Origin: Cytophagaceae bacterium
GTDB taxonomy: Bacteria; Bacteroidota; Bacteroidia; Cytophagales; Spirosomataceae
Length of the DNA stretch: 38,396 bases
Assembly (NCBI GenBank): GCA_024642485.1
Contig: JAHEAY010000010.1
Span: 1-38,396, forward strand
Reading direction: 5' to 3'
Each line of letters starts with the position of its first letter. The stretch's first letter is position 1. The position numbers and the translations under genes are program-made. Below are positions 25,738 to 35,700 of the stretch, piece by piece. The notes beneath the pieces were generated by a model that saw only the letters and a list, made by a program, of their open reading frames with translations, searched no databases and was not told the origin of the DNA.

Positions 25738-28700
25738 TTATTCGCTTTTTTGCTTCACCCAACGATATAAAGAAGGGATCAACAAAGGTGCAAAAATCAA
25801 GGTGCTGGTTAATCCACCAATGATAACAGTCGCCAAAGGGCGCTGAACATCCGAACCTATACCTGATGAAGTAGCCGCAGGTATTAATCCCAAAATTGCC
25901 ACAATCAACACAGAAAGCAAGGAGCGCATTTGTTGGGTCGAAACCAACGAAATTTCATCCAAATTCCCATTTCGATTAAAGGCAGAAACTAAGATCACAC
26001 CTGCCATCACCGAAATACCAAAAATCGACACAAAACCTACGCCAGCCGAAACATTGAAATAATAGCCCCTTAACAATAAAGCAATGATTCCTCCCGCTAA
26101 TGCAAAAAGGATACAACTAGCTGTGATGAGGGTGTCGGTCAACTGATTATACAACATATATAGAAATGCAAATACCAGCAATAATGTTAGCGGAATGCTA
26201 ATTAATAATTGCTTACCTGCACGTTCCAAATTCTCATATTGACCGCCTAAAACTAATTCATATCCTTTCGGGATCTTGATTTTTTGGGCAATTTTTTGAT
26301 TCAATTCTTTGACAAATCCACCCTGATCACGTCCCTCTATGTTTGTACGAACCGTAATCATTCGTTTGTTATTGTACCGGTAAATATTGGTCTGACCTTC
26401 CACAAAACTAACTTCGGCTAATTGATCCATCGGGATTAAGGCACCGTTCACTGAGGGTACTAATAACTGCTTAATTTCATCAATGTTATTCCGATACTGC
26501 GGCAAATAACGGATGACAATATCATAGCGTTTGGTTCCATCATATAAAGTTGATAAATTCTTACCCCCGATGGCTGCCTCAATCATATTTTGAATATCTG
26601 AAATGTTGATCCCGTAACGGGCCGCATTTTCCCGATTGATTTTGATGGCCAACTGCTCTTGCGTTCCTTCTTGCTCAATGTTCACCGATTCACTTCCTGG
26701 CATAGAACGAATAATCGTCGCGATGCTATCCGCTTTGGAACGCATCATGCGCAAGTCCTCTCCTACAATGGATACGGCCAAATCCGCCGCACTTCCTGTC
26801 ACAATCTCCATCACCTGATCGATAATCGGTTGGCCCGAGGAGAAACGAACACTTGGCAATGCAACGGCTAAATCGTACTTGATTTTATTCACCAACTCCT
26901 TTTTCGTGATGGTTTTGCTCCACAAATTATAATCTTTCAAGCCCACCAAGATCTCATTCCGATTAGCCGGGAAAGGATCCGTTCCATCATCATTCCTACC
27001 TGTCTGAGTAATGACGTAAGCGATTTGCGGATACTTGGCAATAACTGAACGAATCGTCGGCGCATATTTGGCATTCTCCTGAATCGTAATCCCCGCTGGG
27101 AAATTTCCCCGAAGGAAAATAGAACCCTCATCGAGTTCAGGCAAAAACTCGGTGCCCATAAAATAAGCCGACGACAAGAGCAAAAGCACAAGCGAAAAAC
27201 CGATAAGCACGGTAGCTTTAAAACGAGCAATCAACCAATCACTTGCTTGTCGGTAAACTCGCTCAACCCACTCCAACACGATATTTTTGCGTTCTCTGAC
27301 CGCTGGTGCCCCATCTTTAAAATAACGACCATAGACAAATGAGATCAAAATAGGGACTACAGTTAGTGCGGCCAACAATGACCCAACCACAGCAAATGCC
27401 AATGTCAGCGCCATTGGAGAAAACAATTTACCCTCCACACGTGTCATCATCAAAATAGGCATGTAGGCCAAAATGATAATCGTCACAGAGAAAAAGATTT
27501 CACGACTCACTTCTTTGGCAGCATCAAGCGTCACCTCAATCACTCCTTTTTGCTTGTCTTCGGGATTCATTTTCCGATAATGCCGGATGACATGTTCAAC
27601 CATCACACAGGCTCCATCTACAATAATTCCAAAATCAATCGCCCCTAGTGAAAGTAAATTGGCCGGAATTCCAGTCAAACGCATTAAAATAAATGCAAAA
27701 AGTAATGAAAATGGAATTGTCAAAGCAACCACCAATGCACTGCGCGCACTCCCTAAAAAGAACACCAAAATGATAATGACAATACTGATGCCTTCAAACA
27801 AGGTATGACCTACGGTTTCCAACGAATGATCAATCAAGAAACTACGATCATACAAGGTTTTAATCTTGACTCCCGCCGGCAATTCACGCGTTTCTAATTC
27901 AGCGATTCGTTCCTTAAGTTTCACAAGTGCCTCACTCGGATTTTCATAACGTCTTAACAAGACAATTCCTTCTACACCATTCGAGGATTCACTATGATTT
28001 GCCTTGATTTGATAACCCAAAACACCACTTGGAGGCGGTGGAGCCATTTCGACACTGGCTACATCGCTGATGAAAATGGGAACACCATTCTCCGACTTCA
28101 ACACAATGTTTTTAATATCATCGTCGGTTTTAATTGCACCTAATCCGCGAACGGCAAACCCTTGCCCACCGCGTTCGATGAGATTTCCACCTGTATTTTG
28201 GTTATTAGAATTAACCGCCTCCTCCACATCGGAAATGGTCAAATTATATTTCCGCAGTTTATCCGGGTAAGTTAAAATTTGGTATTGTTTCAAAGGGCCA
28301 CCAAAAGTCACCACATCCGCTACGCCATCTGTTTGGAGCAAATAAGGTTTAATCACCCAATCCTGTAAATCACGAATTTGGGTGGGTGTATACTCAAAAG
28401 GCGCCTCCACTACATAGCGAAATATTTCACCCACTGCGGTCGATAAAGGCGCCAATTCTGGACTAACTCCATCCGGCAAATCCACCGAACTTAAGCGTTC
28501 TAATACTTGTTGGCGCGCAAAATAATCATCAGTCCCATCCTTAAAAGTCAATTGAACCACGGATAATCCGAAAATCGTCCGACTGCGTCGATCGAGTACA
28601 TTGGGCGTATTTTGCAATGCGCGCTCGATGGGAACGGTTACCTGCTGCTCTACTTCTTCCGAGGCACGGCCATCATATTTCGCAACGATGATCACATTCG

Positions 28701-28833
28701 TATCGGCGATATCTGGATAGGCCTCAATTTTGAGTTGGGTAAAGCAAAAATAGCCTATGCCCATCAGCGCCAAACTCATGATAAGCATGAGCCAGCGGTT
28801 ATGTAACGAAAACTGTAGCAGGCGATTGATCAT
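25738..28833 (-). CDS. Heavy-metal efflux RND transporter (CusA/CzcA family)
   Basis: The 1031-residue inner-membrane pump has the RND layout: a first helix, a large periplasmic loop, a helix bundle, a second periplasmic loop and a second bundle. The heavy-metal subfamily signature DFGIIVDGACVMVEHV lies near residue 399 and supplies the proton-relay acidic residues. YFCFTQLKIEAYPDIADTNV and TQTGRNDDGTDPFPANRNEI are also family-typical. It drives metal cations out by proton antiport, together with the adaptor and outer-membrane channel encoded just upstream. The metal (Cu, Ag, Zn, Co or Cd) is not decidable by eye. It starts 11 bases after the adaptor gene. Confidence 0.95.
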   Translation of the reverse strand: MINRLLQFSLHNRWLMLIMSLALMGIGYFCFTQLKIEAYPDIADTNVIIVAKYDGRASEEVEQQVTVPIERALQNTPNVLDRRSRTIFGLSVVQLTFKDGTDDYFARQQVLERLSSVDLPDGVSPELAPLSTAVGEIFRYVVEAPFEYTPTQIRDLQDWVIKPYLLQTDGVADVVTFGGPLKQYQILTYPDKLRKYNLTISDVEEAVNSNNQNTGGNLIERGGQGFAVRGLGAIKTDDDIKNIVLKSENGVPIFISDVASVEMAPPPPSGVLGYQIKANHSESSNGVEGIVLLRRYENPSEALVKLKERIAELETRELPAGVKIKTLYDRSFLIDHSLETVGHTLFEGISIVIIILVFFLGSARSALVVALTIPFSLLFAFILMRLTGIPANLLSLGAIDFGIIVDGACVMVEHVIRHYRKMNPEDKQKGVIEVTLDAAKEVSREIFFSVTIIILAYMPILMMTRVEGKLFSPMALTLAFAVVGSLLAALTVVPILISFVYGRYFKDGAPAVRERKNIVLEWVERVYRQASDWLIARFKATVLIGFSLVLLLLSSAYFMGTEFLPELDEGSIFLRGNFPAGITIQENAKYAPTIRSVIAKYPQIAYVITQTGRNDDGTDPFPANRNEILVGLKDYNLWSKTITKKELVNKIKYDLAVALPSVRFSSGQPIIDQVMEIVTGSAADLAVSIVGEDLRMMRSKADSIATIIRSMPGSESVNIEQEGTQEQLAIKINRENAARYGINISDIQNMIEAAIGGKNLSTLYDGTKRYDIVIRYLPQYRNNIDEIKQLLVPSVNGALIPMDQLAEVSFVEGQTNIYRYNNKRMITVRTNIEGRDQGGFVKELNQKIAQKIKIPKGYELVLGGQYENLERAGKQLLISIPLTLLLVFAFLYMLYNQLTDTLITASCILFALAGGIIALLLRGYYFNVSAGVGFVSIFGISVMAGVILVSAFNRNGNLDEISLVSTQQMRSLLSVLIVAILGLIPAATSSGIGSDVQRPLATVIIGGLTSTLIFAPLLIPSLYRWVKQKSE

Positions 28834-28844
28834 AATTGATGGGC

Positions 28845-29849
28845 TTAATATCCGAAACTCAAACCTTTTAATTGAATGACACCGGAGGTAGCGATTTCAT
28901 CTCCTACTTGTATGCCGCTTAAAATAATCACGCGATTCCCTATCTGATGACCGATTTGTACTTCTTTGCGTTCAAATGACAAAGGCCCTGATTTTTTAAA
29001 GACATAGGATTTCCCTTGAATGGTTACTAATGCATATTTATCAATCGTCATGTGTTGGCCTTCCTGCAAGCCAAACGAAATGGTAGCAAACATCCCCGCT
29101 TTCATTTCTGAATTTGGATTTTTCATTCGAATTCGCAATTTGACCATTCGAGTGGCATTGTCTACGACTTCAGCTACATCATCAATGAGGCCAACAAATT
29201 TTTTATCTTGAAAAGCGGTGAATTGAATCTGACAGGTACTCCCTTCTTTCATATTTGAAAATTGATTTTCGGGAATGTCACATGTTAAATATACGGAGCC
29301 AACGGGCGCACTGCGCAATACTTCAGGATGGAATCCAGCAGCTTCTAAAATCGCCTCATGTTCTAATATGGCAGCTTTCTCATTGGATAAATTACTTTGC
29401 TCAGTCGATAATCCCGTTTGTGCATTCAATAAATCCTGTGCAGTTGCGGCGCCATGAGCAAGCAAATCCTTGTAACGCGCGACCTCCACCATTTTTTGTT
29501 GGATATTCACTTGCTGGATTCGTTTGATATTTATCTGATGTTGAATCAATTGCGTGAAATTCCCCGATAATTCTGGATTATCAAATAAAATAATCGGCTG
29601 CGAAGCACCAGCATGCGAAGCAACTACCGTCGCAACAATCTTGCCTGGGGCAACGAAATCAGCAACAATATTTTTCTGTTCCACCTTGGAAACATGAAAA
29701 AAATCAATGCTTTTGGCATCCGAAAAAACGACTTCGGTCCCTCCGTTTTTCACAATTGTTTCAGGTATTTTATCGCTTTGAGCTGCTTCTTTCTTCTCGC
29801 AAGAGATTAAGGTCAGACAAAATACGCTTAAGATTAATGCAATTCTCAT
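28845..29849 (-). CDS. RND efflux periplasmic adaptor (CusB/CzcB-like lipoprotein)
   Basis: The 334-residue adaptor has a lipoprotein signal with the lipid-acceptor cysteine at residue 17 (LISC). Next come a barrel-sandwich segment (FVAPGKIVATVVASHAG), a coiled-coil hairpin with YKDLLAHGAATAQDLLNAQ, and beta-barrel and membrane-proximal parts (VYLTCDIPENQFSNMKEGS, MKAGMFATISF, VFKKSGPLSFERKEVQIG). It should link the RND pump to the outer-membrane channel. It is shorter than most CusB/CzcB proteins and lacks an extra N-terminal metal-binding domain. The start overlaps the channel gene stop in an ATGA. Confidence 0.92.
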   Translation of the reverse strand: MRIALILSVFCLTLISCEKKEAAQSDKIPETIVKNGGTEVVFSDAKSIDFFHVSKVEQKNIVADFVAPGKIVATVVASHAGASQPIILFDNPELSGNFTQLIQHQINIKRIQQVNIQQKMVEVARYKDLLAHGAATAQDLLNAQTGLSTEQSNLSNEKAAILEHEAILEAAGFHPEVLRSAPVGSVYLTCDIPENQFSNMKEGSTCQIQFTAFQDKKFVGLIDDVAEVVDNATRMVKLRIRMKNPNSEMKAGMFATISFGLQEGQHMTIDKYALVTIQGKSYVFKKSGPLSFERKEVQIGHQIGNRVIILSGIQVGDEIATSGVIQLKGLSFGY

Positions 29850-31105
29850 TCGCTCGCTAGTTGGTTTATTTTACCGGTGGTAAATAAAAGTTGTAAGTAG
29901 TTTTGTTGGTAGGCCTGCAAAATATCATTGTATTGATGTTGATTATCAAGCCAACTCCTTTCTGCTTCCAAAAAGTCAATAATCGTCGTTCCACCTTTCA
30001 AATAGGCATATTTCACATTAGACAAAATCTGCGCTGATTTCTTCAAAATACCGCTAAAATGCTGCAAATTTTGTTGCTGGCTTTTTAATCGCTGAACAGC
30101 CACCGTGATTTCCGTTTTAATTTGTTGGGCTACCCCAGCAGAAGCAGCGGCGTACTGTTCTTTTTGAACAATGGATTTTTGAATATCCCCTTGATTTTTA
30201 TTGAAAAATGGCAATGGCATAGTCGCATATAAACCAAAATAAGGAATGGAATTTTGTGGATTCCAAATAAAACCGAGTTCAGGTTTAGGGATGGCTAAAC
30301 TCTTTTGAAGTTTAATATTGGCTTCGGCAGAAGCGACGGTCGATTGAACACTCAGGTAATCGCCTCGATTTGCAAATGCGTATCGAATTAAACTATCTAC
30401 ATTTTCAGTGGAAAAATTCATGAAAGCGTCCGACAAATCAACTTGTACAGGATTATCTACACCCATTAAATTTCTCAGTTCCAAACATTTGCTTTGCTCT
30501 TCTTTCTGAAACGTTTGTTGTTGGATCAAATAAGTATTTGCCAAAAGTTCGGCACGCAATAAATCAGTTTCTGTGATGACTTGATTTTTCAGGCGAAGTT
30601 TATTGATCAATACGAGACTGTCGATATTTACCTTTGCATCCTGTACAATTCTGCCTTGCTTACGTAAAGTCCATATTTCCAGCCATTTATTGGCAACATC
30701 CAAATAGAGATTACGTTCATATTCAATCAGATTTTTTTCAGCTATAGCAACATTTTTTTTCGCAAAATCAATTTTATTTTCGCGTTGACCCGCCACTTGA
30801 AATTGTTTGGTGAATTGCCACCAGACTTGTCGGTTTGCATTCTGATACCAAAAAGAATTCCCAGCCATGTGTGAAGGACTCATGAGCTGAAGACTTTGGT
30901 TATTCAACGTGGGATTCATTTTTAGCTGAGCGGTAATAACATCGGCTTGGGCTTGATCGATGTTTCTACGTTCTGACTTTAAAAGTAAATTGTTTTGTTT
31001 GGCGACAGCAAGGGCCTTTTGCAAGCTAAACTCCTGCTGAGCCCAACAAATTTGGGACAGCAAGCAGAGGCAGCTTAGGTAATATTTTATAGTGGTTCTT
31101 GACAC
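29846..31105 (-). CDS. TolC-family outer membrane efflux channel (CusC/CzcC-like)
   Basis: The 419-residue protein has a signal peptide (about residues 1-22, ...QICWAQQ) and the long alternating helices of the outer membrane efflux protein family, with two repeats in sequence (ALAVAKQNNLLLKSERRNIDQAQADVITAQL ... RGDYLSVQSTVASAEANIKLQKSLAIPKPELGF). This should form the trimeric outer-membrane duct of the pump. It is the first gene of the pump operon and starts at a GTG (31105). The order channel-adaptor-pump is normal for this phylum. Confidence 0.92.
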   Translation of the reverse strand: MSRTTIKYYLSCLCLLSQICWAQQEFSLQKALAVAKQNNLLLKSERRNIDQAQADVITAQLKMNPTLNNQSLQLMSPSHMAGNSFWYQNANRQVWWQFTKQFQVAGQRENKIDFAKKNVAIAEKNLIEYERNLYLDVANKWLEIWTLRKQGRIVQDAKVNIDSLVLINKLRLKNQVITETDLLRAELLANTYLIQQQTFQKEEQSKCLELRNLMGVDNPVQVDLSDAFMNFSTENVDSLIRYAFANRGDYLSVQSTVASAEANIKLQKSLAIPKPELGFIWNPQNSIPYFGLYATMPLPFFNKNQGDIQKSIVQKEQYAAASAGVAQQIKTEITVAVQRLKSQQQNLQHFSGILKKSAQILSNVKYAYLKGGTTIIDFLEAERSWLDNQHQYNDILQAYQQNYLQLLFTTGKINQLASE

Positions 31106-31169
31106 GATTTGCTCGTTAGAGTAACAAATAGACCTAAAAATAGCGATAATTCATTAAAAGAATAGACCA

Positions 31170-31192
31170 AATGAACAATTTGGATGTTCATT
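31170..31192. repeat. Short inverted repeat after the isomerase gene
   Basis: AATGAACA (31170-31177) and TGTTCATT (31185-31192) form an 8-bp stem with a 7-base loop, starting at the isomerase stop codon. On the minus strand it is followed by only a few T bases (TTTGG), so it is at best a weak terminator between the isomerase and the efflux operon. Confidence 0.4.
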
Positions 31193-31886
31193 ATTCGGGG
31201 TAGTTGGTAATTAATTCCACATTCGGATGCAACCAAAGAAACGATGCCGGGCAATCCGTAGAAATTTGTTGGGTCAAAATTTGCTCCAAAGCTGCTTCCT
31301 TCCCCTTCCCAGTTACTAAGAAGATGATTTTCTTTGATTGTAAAATACCTTGCATCCCGACGCACCAGCCAAATGCAGGCTCTGCTCCTTGAGATAAAGC
31401 AGGATCATGTTGAATGGTTGATTCGGCTAAAGTTGCCTTGTGAAAACCGGCCTGTAAATATGGAGCTGGTTCATTAAATGCAATATGACCATTCTTGCCT
31501 AGGCCTAGAATACAAACATCCATGGGACTATTCGCTTGAATGTAGGATTCAATGCGCTGGATTTCGATTTCAGGTTCCGACGAGTTCGGATCAAAACTCA
31601 CATAGCGCTCTGCGGGTATATCCATAGGTCCAAGCAAGTGCTTTTGAAGGTAGGATTCACATGAGTCAGGGTGAGTCAATGGAATAATTCCCCACTCATC
31701 CATTTTGATAACACGCATTTGCCTATATGCAGTTTTTTCCTTCGCCATTTCGGCATACATGCCGGTCGGAGAGCCACCCGTTGCCGCACAAAAAAGTAGA
31801 TCGGGTTTAGCTTTTACGGCTTGTAAAACATGGGACGCAGCTAGGGCGCTTAATTCTTGGTAGTCAGCAACTCGTGTAATTCTCAT
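31191..31886 (-). CDS. Glucosamine/galactosamine-6-phosphate isomerase family protein
   Basis: The 231-residue enzyme belongs to the NagB-like amino-sugar-phosphate isomerase family. It shows LLFCAATGGSPTGMY, the active-site KMDEWG segment with the first catalytic aspartate, DSCESYLQKHL and ILGLGKNGHIAFNEPA. In NagB the corresponding motif is GNDGHIAFNEP; here the second catalytic aspartate is replaced by asparagine (KNGH), which fits the galactosamine-6-phosphate isomerase (AgaI-like) subgroup better. Length also fits that shorter group. It would convert amino-sugar 6-phosphate to keto-sugar phosphate and ammonia in catabolism. It stands alone, 85 bases upstream of the channel gene on the same strand. 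Confidence 0.88.
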   Translation of the reverse strand: MRITRVADYQELSALAASHVLQAVKAKPDLLFCAATGGSPTGMYAEMAKEKTAYRQMRVIKMDEWGIIPLTHPDSCESYLQKHLLGPMDIPAERYVSFDPNSSEPEIEIQRIESYIQANSPMDVCILGLGKNGHIAFNEPAPYLQAGFHKATLAESTIQHDPALSQGAEPAFGWCVGMQGILQSKKIIFLVTGKGKEAALEQILTQQISTDCPASFLWLHPNVELITNYPE

Positions 31887-32007
31887 CGTTAAATCTTTTG
31901 CCTAAAATAACAGAATACAACTGCAATAAGAAACAGATTATCAGTTTTCTGATATTTAATACCAATTGAATTTACTATTTTGCATCACAATCTAGTTCTA
32001 ATTAAAC

Positions 32008-32736
32008 ATGTACACACACCTATTCGCCACGGCGGTTGGGAGGAAAGGATGCATTCTGCTATTCTTGACCTTCCTCTGCATGCAAAACTTACGCGCACAA
32101 ACTTGGGCTTTCCAAACAGGGAGCAATCTCACTGCTTTTGATTTTACGAATTCGTCAGGTCAAGTCGTTTCGGGAATTAAATCGGGATCAGGAAATTTGT
32201 ATGGAATTCAATTCCAACAAAAACTGGTAGATACATCGGCTTTGTTGTTGACTTCGAGCCCCTGGGCCATTTATTTCAATCAGCATCCTACATTGGGAAA
32301 ACTTTTAGGCAAGTTCCAATGGGCTTTGGGGGTACAATACAATCAATACAATGCTGTTGGGGATGCGGTCAATGTCGCGTTCAGTTACCAAACCGATTAC
32401 ATTGGCTTACGCCCTTCTTTACAATTCAATCAGCCTATTTATAAAAATTTGAGTGTACAAGCAGCTGGAATTTTGCAGGTGAATCAATTATTGCATGGAA
32501 ATCAATGGGTCAACAATCGCTTTCTGGATTTAAAACAAGATCCACAATTCAATAGGATTCAAACGATGGCTGGCTTCCAATTCGGTGTTCAACAATTGAT
32601 TTCAGAGGGATTTTCACTTTCGCTAAGTTACCAACAAATGTCTACGATGCAGGCCGGCGAGGTGCAAGGCACGCACTTAGTGCTGCGGCCGACCAGCTTT
32701 GTATTTGGCATCATTTTCCAACCGAAAAACAAATAA
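32008..32736 (+). CDS. Predicted outer-membrane beta-barrel protein, unknown function
   Basis: The 242-residue protein has a long signal peptide (hydrophobic core ILLFLTFLCM, ending NLRAQ) and then short alternating beta-strand stretches rich in Q, N, Y, F and G: GNLYGIQFQQKL, KFQWALGVQYNQYN, VNVAFSYQTDYIGLRPSLQF, TMAGFQFGVQQLI and GFSLSLSYQQMS. It ends with a typical outer-membrane strand closing FGIIFQPKNK. This pattern suggests a small barrel of about eight to ten strands, with no recognised enzyme motif. The stop is four bases before the start of the giant fibre-like gene, so the two are almost certainly co-transcribed. The function is not known; a role in anchoring or exporting the fibre is inference. 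Confidence 0.75.
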   Translation: MYTHLFATAVGRKGCILLFLTFLCMQNLRAQTWAFQTGSNLTAFDFTNSSGQVVSGIKSGSGNLYGIQFQQKLVDTSALLLTSSPWAIYFNQHPTLGKLLGKFQWALGVQYNQYNAVGDAVNVAFSYQTDYIGLRPSLQFNQPIYKNLSVQAAGILQVNQLLHGNQWVNNRFLDLKQDPQFNRIQTMAGFQFGVQQLISEGFSLSLSYQQMSTMQAGEVQGTHLVLRPTSFVFGIIFQPKNK

Positions 32737-32740
32737 TCCA

Positions 32741-35700
32741 ATGAAAAGATTTGCACTATTATTTGGCTTTCTTTTGATCGGAATGATTAGCCAAGCACAA
32801 ACAAAGGGTATTCAGTACCAAGCCGTCATTCAGGATCCCAATCCATACCAAATTCCGGGTACATTTATCCAAGGACAGGTATTACAAAATGCAAAAGTCA
32901 GTATCCGATTCACCTTAAAAACGAATGGGACGACTGATTTCGAAGAATTACATGAGACAGAAACGGATGATTTTGGCTTGATCAATTTGACGATTGGAAA
33001 AGGCAAAAAAACGGTTGGCACCAATTTTGACCAAGTCGTATGGAATGGACAAAACAAGGTTTTGATCGTTGCGGTCAAAATAGCCAATCAAAACAATTTC
33101 ATTGAAGTTAGCAATCAAACACTTTTGTATAGTCCCTATGCGCTTTATGCTGATGCGGTGGAATATAAAAATGTTAGCAATGCGCCTAAGGACATATCAC
33201 ATTTCACGAATGATGTAGGCTATTTGGTTTCCAATGATTTAAAGCCGTTGGAGAAAAAAATCAACGATAATCAAGCGGAAAATGTAGCGAGCTTTTCGCT
33301 TTTAAAGAATCAGCAAATTGCCCTAGAAACAAAAGTTGATGAACAAGGGAAGATATTAAATGAAACGGTCCTTCGTACGCAGAGTATGAATGCACGAATT
33401 GACCAACAAAACAATCAAATCAACCAGAATCAAACGAATTTGTTGAATCAAATCAATGGTTTGGGAGGTTCGTTCGAATCGCTTGGTAATAAATCACTGG
33501 CCACCGATTTAGGTAATTCTAACCCGAGTAATCAACTTTATCCGAGTCAAAAAGCCGTAAAATCCTATGTGGACCAAGTTATTTCGACGGTAGTTGTATC
33601 GGGTACGCCGGATGCAACAACATTGGCTGCAGGAAAAATTCAATTAACTGGGGATTTAGGTGGAACCGCCGCATCACCCACAGTACCCGATCTCGTCTTA
33701 AAAGAAGATTTAGCAAATAAGTCGGTGAACATCCCCACGGATGCTACTTCCGACATCAAATATCCAAGTGTTCGCGCAGTTAAAACCTATGTGGATCAAG
33801 CGACGCAGGGGATTGCTTTATCCGCTGATTTGAATGCAAAAGCAGACAAGCTTTCCCCCGTATTTTCGGGAAGCCCTTCCCTTCCGACGGGAACTATCGC
33901 CGTTAAACAAGGTATTGGCAGTAATACAACGCAGTTGGCAACTACCTCTTTCGTCCAACAAGAACTAAGTGCCGCATCCATAAATTATGCGACAAAAGAA
34001 GATGTAAGCAACAAATCGACGGCAACAGCTTTGGGTACGAGCAACACCTTATATCCGACACAAAATGCGGTCAAAACTTATGTGGATGCACAAATCAGCT
34101 CTGCGACAATTTCAGATGCAACATTAGCTAGCAAGGGAAAAATACGTTTGGGGGGTGATTTAGCTGCGGGCAATAGTACAGCAGATGATCCGATCATTCG
34201 AGACAATGCAATCAATACTAGTAAAATTTTAGATGCAGCAGTTACAGATGTTAAAATTTCGGCAGTCGCTGGTAGTAAAGTATCAGGCAATATTACAGGA
34301 GACGCAACCAATGTAACAGGAACAGTTGCGCCTACGCATGGAGGAACTGGTGCTTCGGGAACCTTGATTGGTTATGTTAAAGCGAATGGTACATCCGCAA
34401 TGCAGGCTATTTCCACTATACCCGTGGCTGACATTACGGGAGCGGAAGCGATTGCAAATAAGAGTAATGATGTACTAACAGATGCCAGTTCAACCACAAA
34501 ATATCCCAATGTACGCGCAGTCAAGGCTTATGTGGACAATCAAATCGCGCAGGGAACTATCCCAGATGCAACGGCAACGGTCTATGGAAAAGTGAGATTA
34601 GGGGGTGATTTGGCAGGAACGGGATCGACGGCAGGAACCCCTATCATTTCAGACAATAGTATTACGAGTACTAAAATCGCAGACCTTGCAGTTACCAATG
34701 GGAAAATTGTTGGAATCGATGGTTCGAAAGTATCTGGAAGTATCCCGGGAAATGCAGCCAACGTGAATGGAATCATCACGACTTCGCACGGGGGAACAGG
34801 AGCATTAGCCACGCTAAACGGATATATCAAAGGAAATGGCGCATCGGCCATGACGAGCAGTACGACAATTCCGGTTGCCGATGTGATCGGGGCAGAATTG
34901 AGTTCAAATAAATCCATTGCGGGTGACTTAGGGAATACATCCACAAGTGATCTTTTGTATCCAAGTCAAAAAGCGGTTAAAACCTATGTGGATGCATTAT
35001 CTGCTGGCAATATTGGAACAGCAACACAAAGCGCATTAAATCTAAAAGAAAACTCGTCGAATAAATCCGATGGAAGTATCGATGCGAATAGCTCGATTGA
35101 ATTTCCTACGCAACATGCCGTTAAAATTTATGTTGAAAATAAATTAGCGAATCAAAACATTTCATTGGCTAATTTTCAGACGATTAATCCTGACAAACTA
35201 ATAGGTAATTTTGGGGCAACGTCAGCAACGCCATCTGAAATCTCAACATCTGGAACGGGAAGTGTAGTTCGAGCAAACGGAGCGACACTTAGTAATGTTC
35301 TATTAAATGGAACTATCAGCGGAAATGCCATTGTTGCTACGACCAATGGTGGATTAGGCACCGCTAGCTTAACCTCCGGATATGTAAAAGCAGGCAATCC
35401 ATTCGCTACGGTATCCTCGATACCAGTTAGCGATGTGACAGGTGCCGTTCAAAAGGTCAATGGGTCTCTTCCTGATTCCAATGGGAACATCGCACTTCGT
35501 TTTGGAACGACCTACACAGGGATATTTAATGGGGGAAATTTTACCCCCGTGGTAAGTTCACCCATTAATAGTGATGTTTATATCGTTTCAGCTGACCCCA
35601 CAGCAACGAATAATGGACGTACGTTCATATACGACGGCAGTAATTGGCAAGAAATCACAACGAATCAAGCTACTTTGGAAGCCAAATATGTGCAATTGAG

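Noticed and set aside
31087-31365. A 92-codon minus-strand frame between the efflux channel and the isomerase
   Set aside because: It overlaps most of the isomerase 3' end in another frame and the start of the channel gene, and shows no recognisable family features.
31939-31954. TATCAG-TTTT-CTGATA dyad in the gap between the isomerase and barrel genes as an operator
   Set aside because: The stem is only six bases in an AT-rich gap with no second copy, so it is too weak to call.
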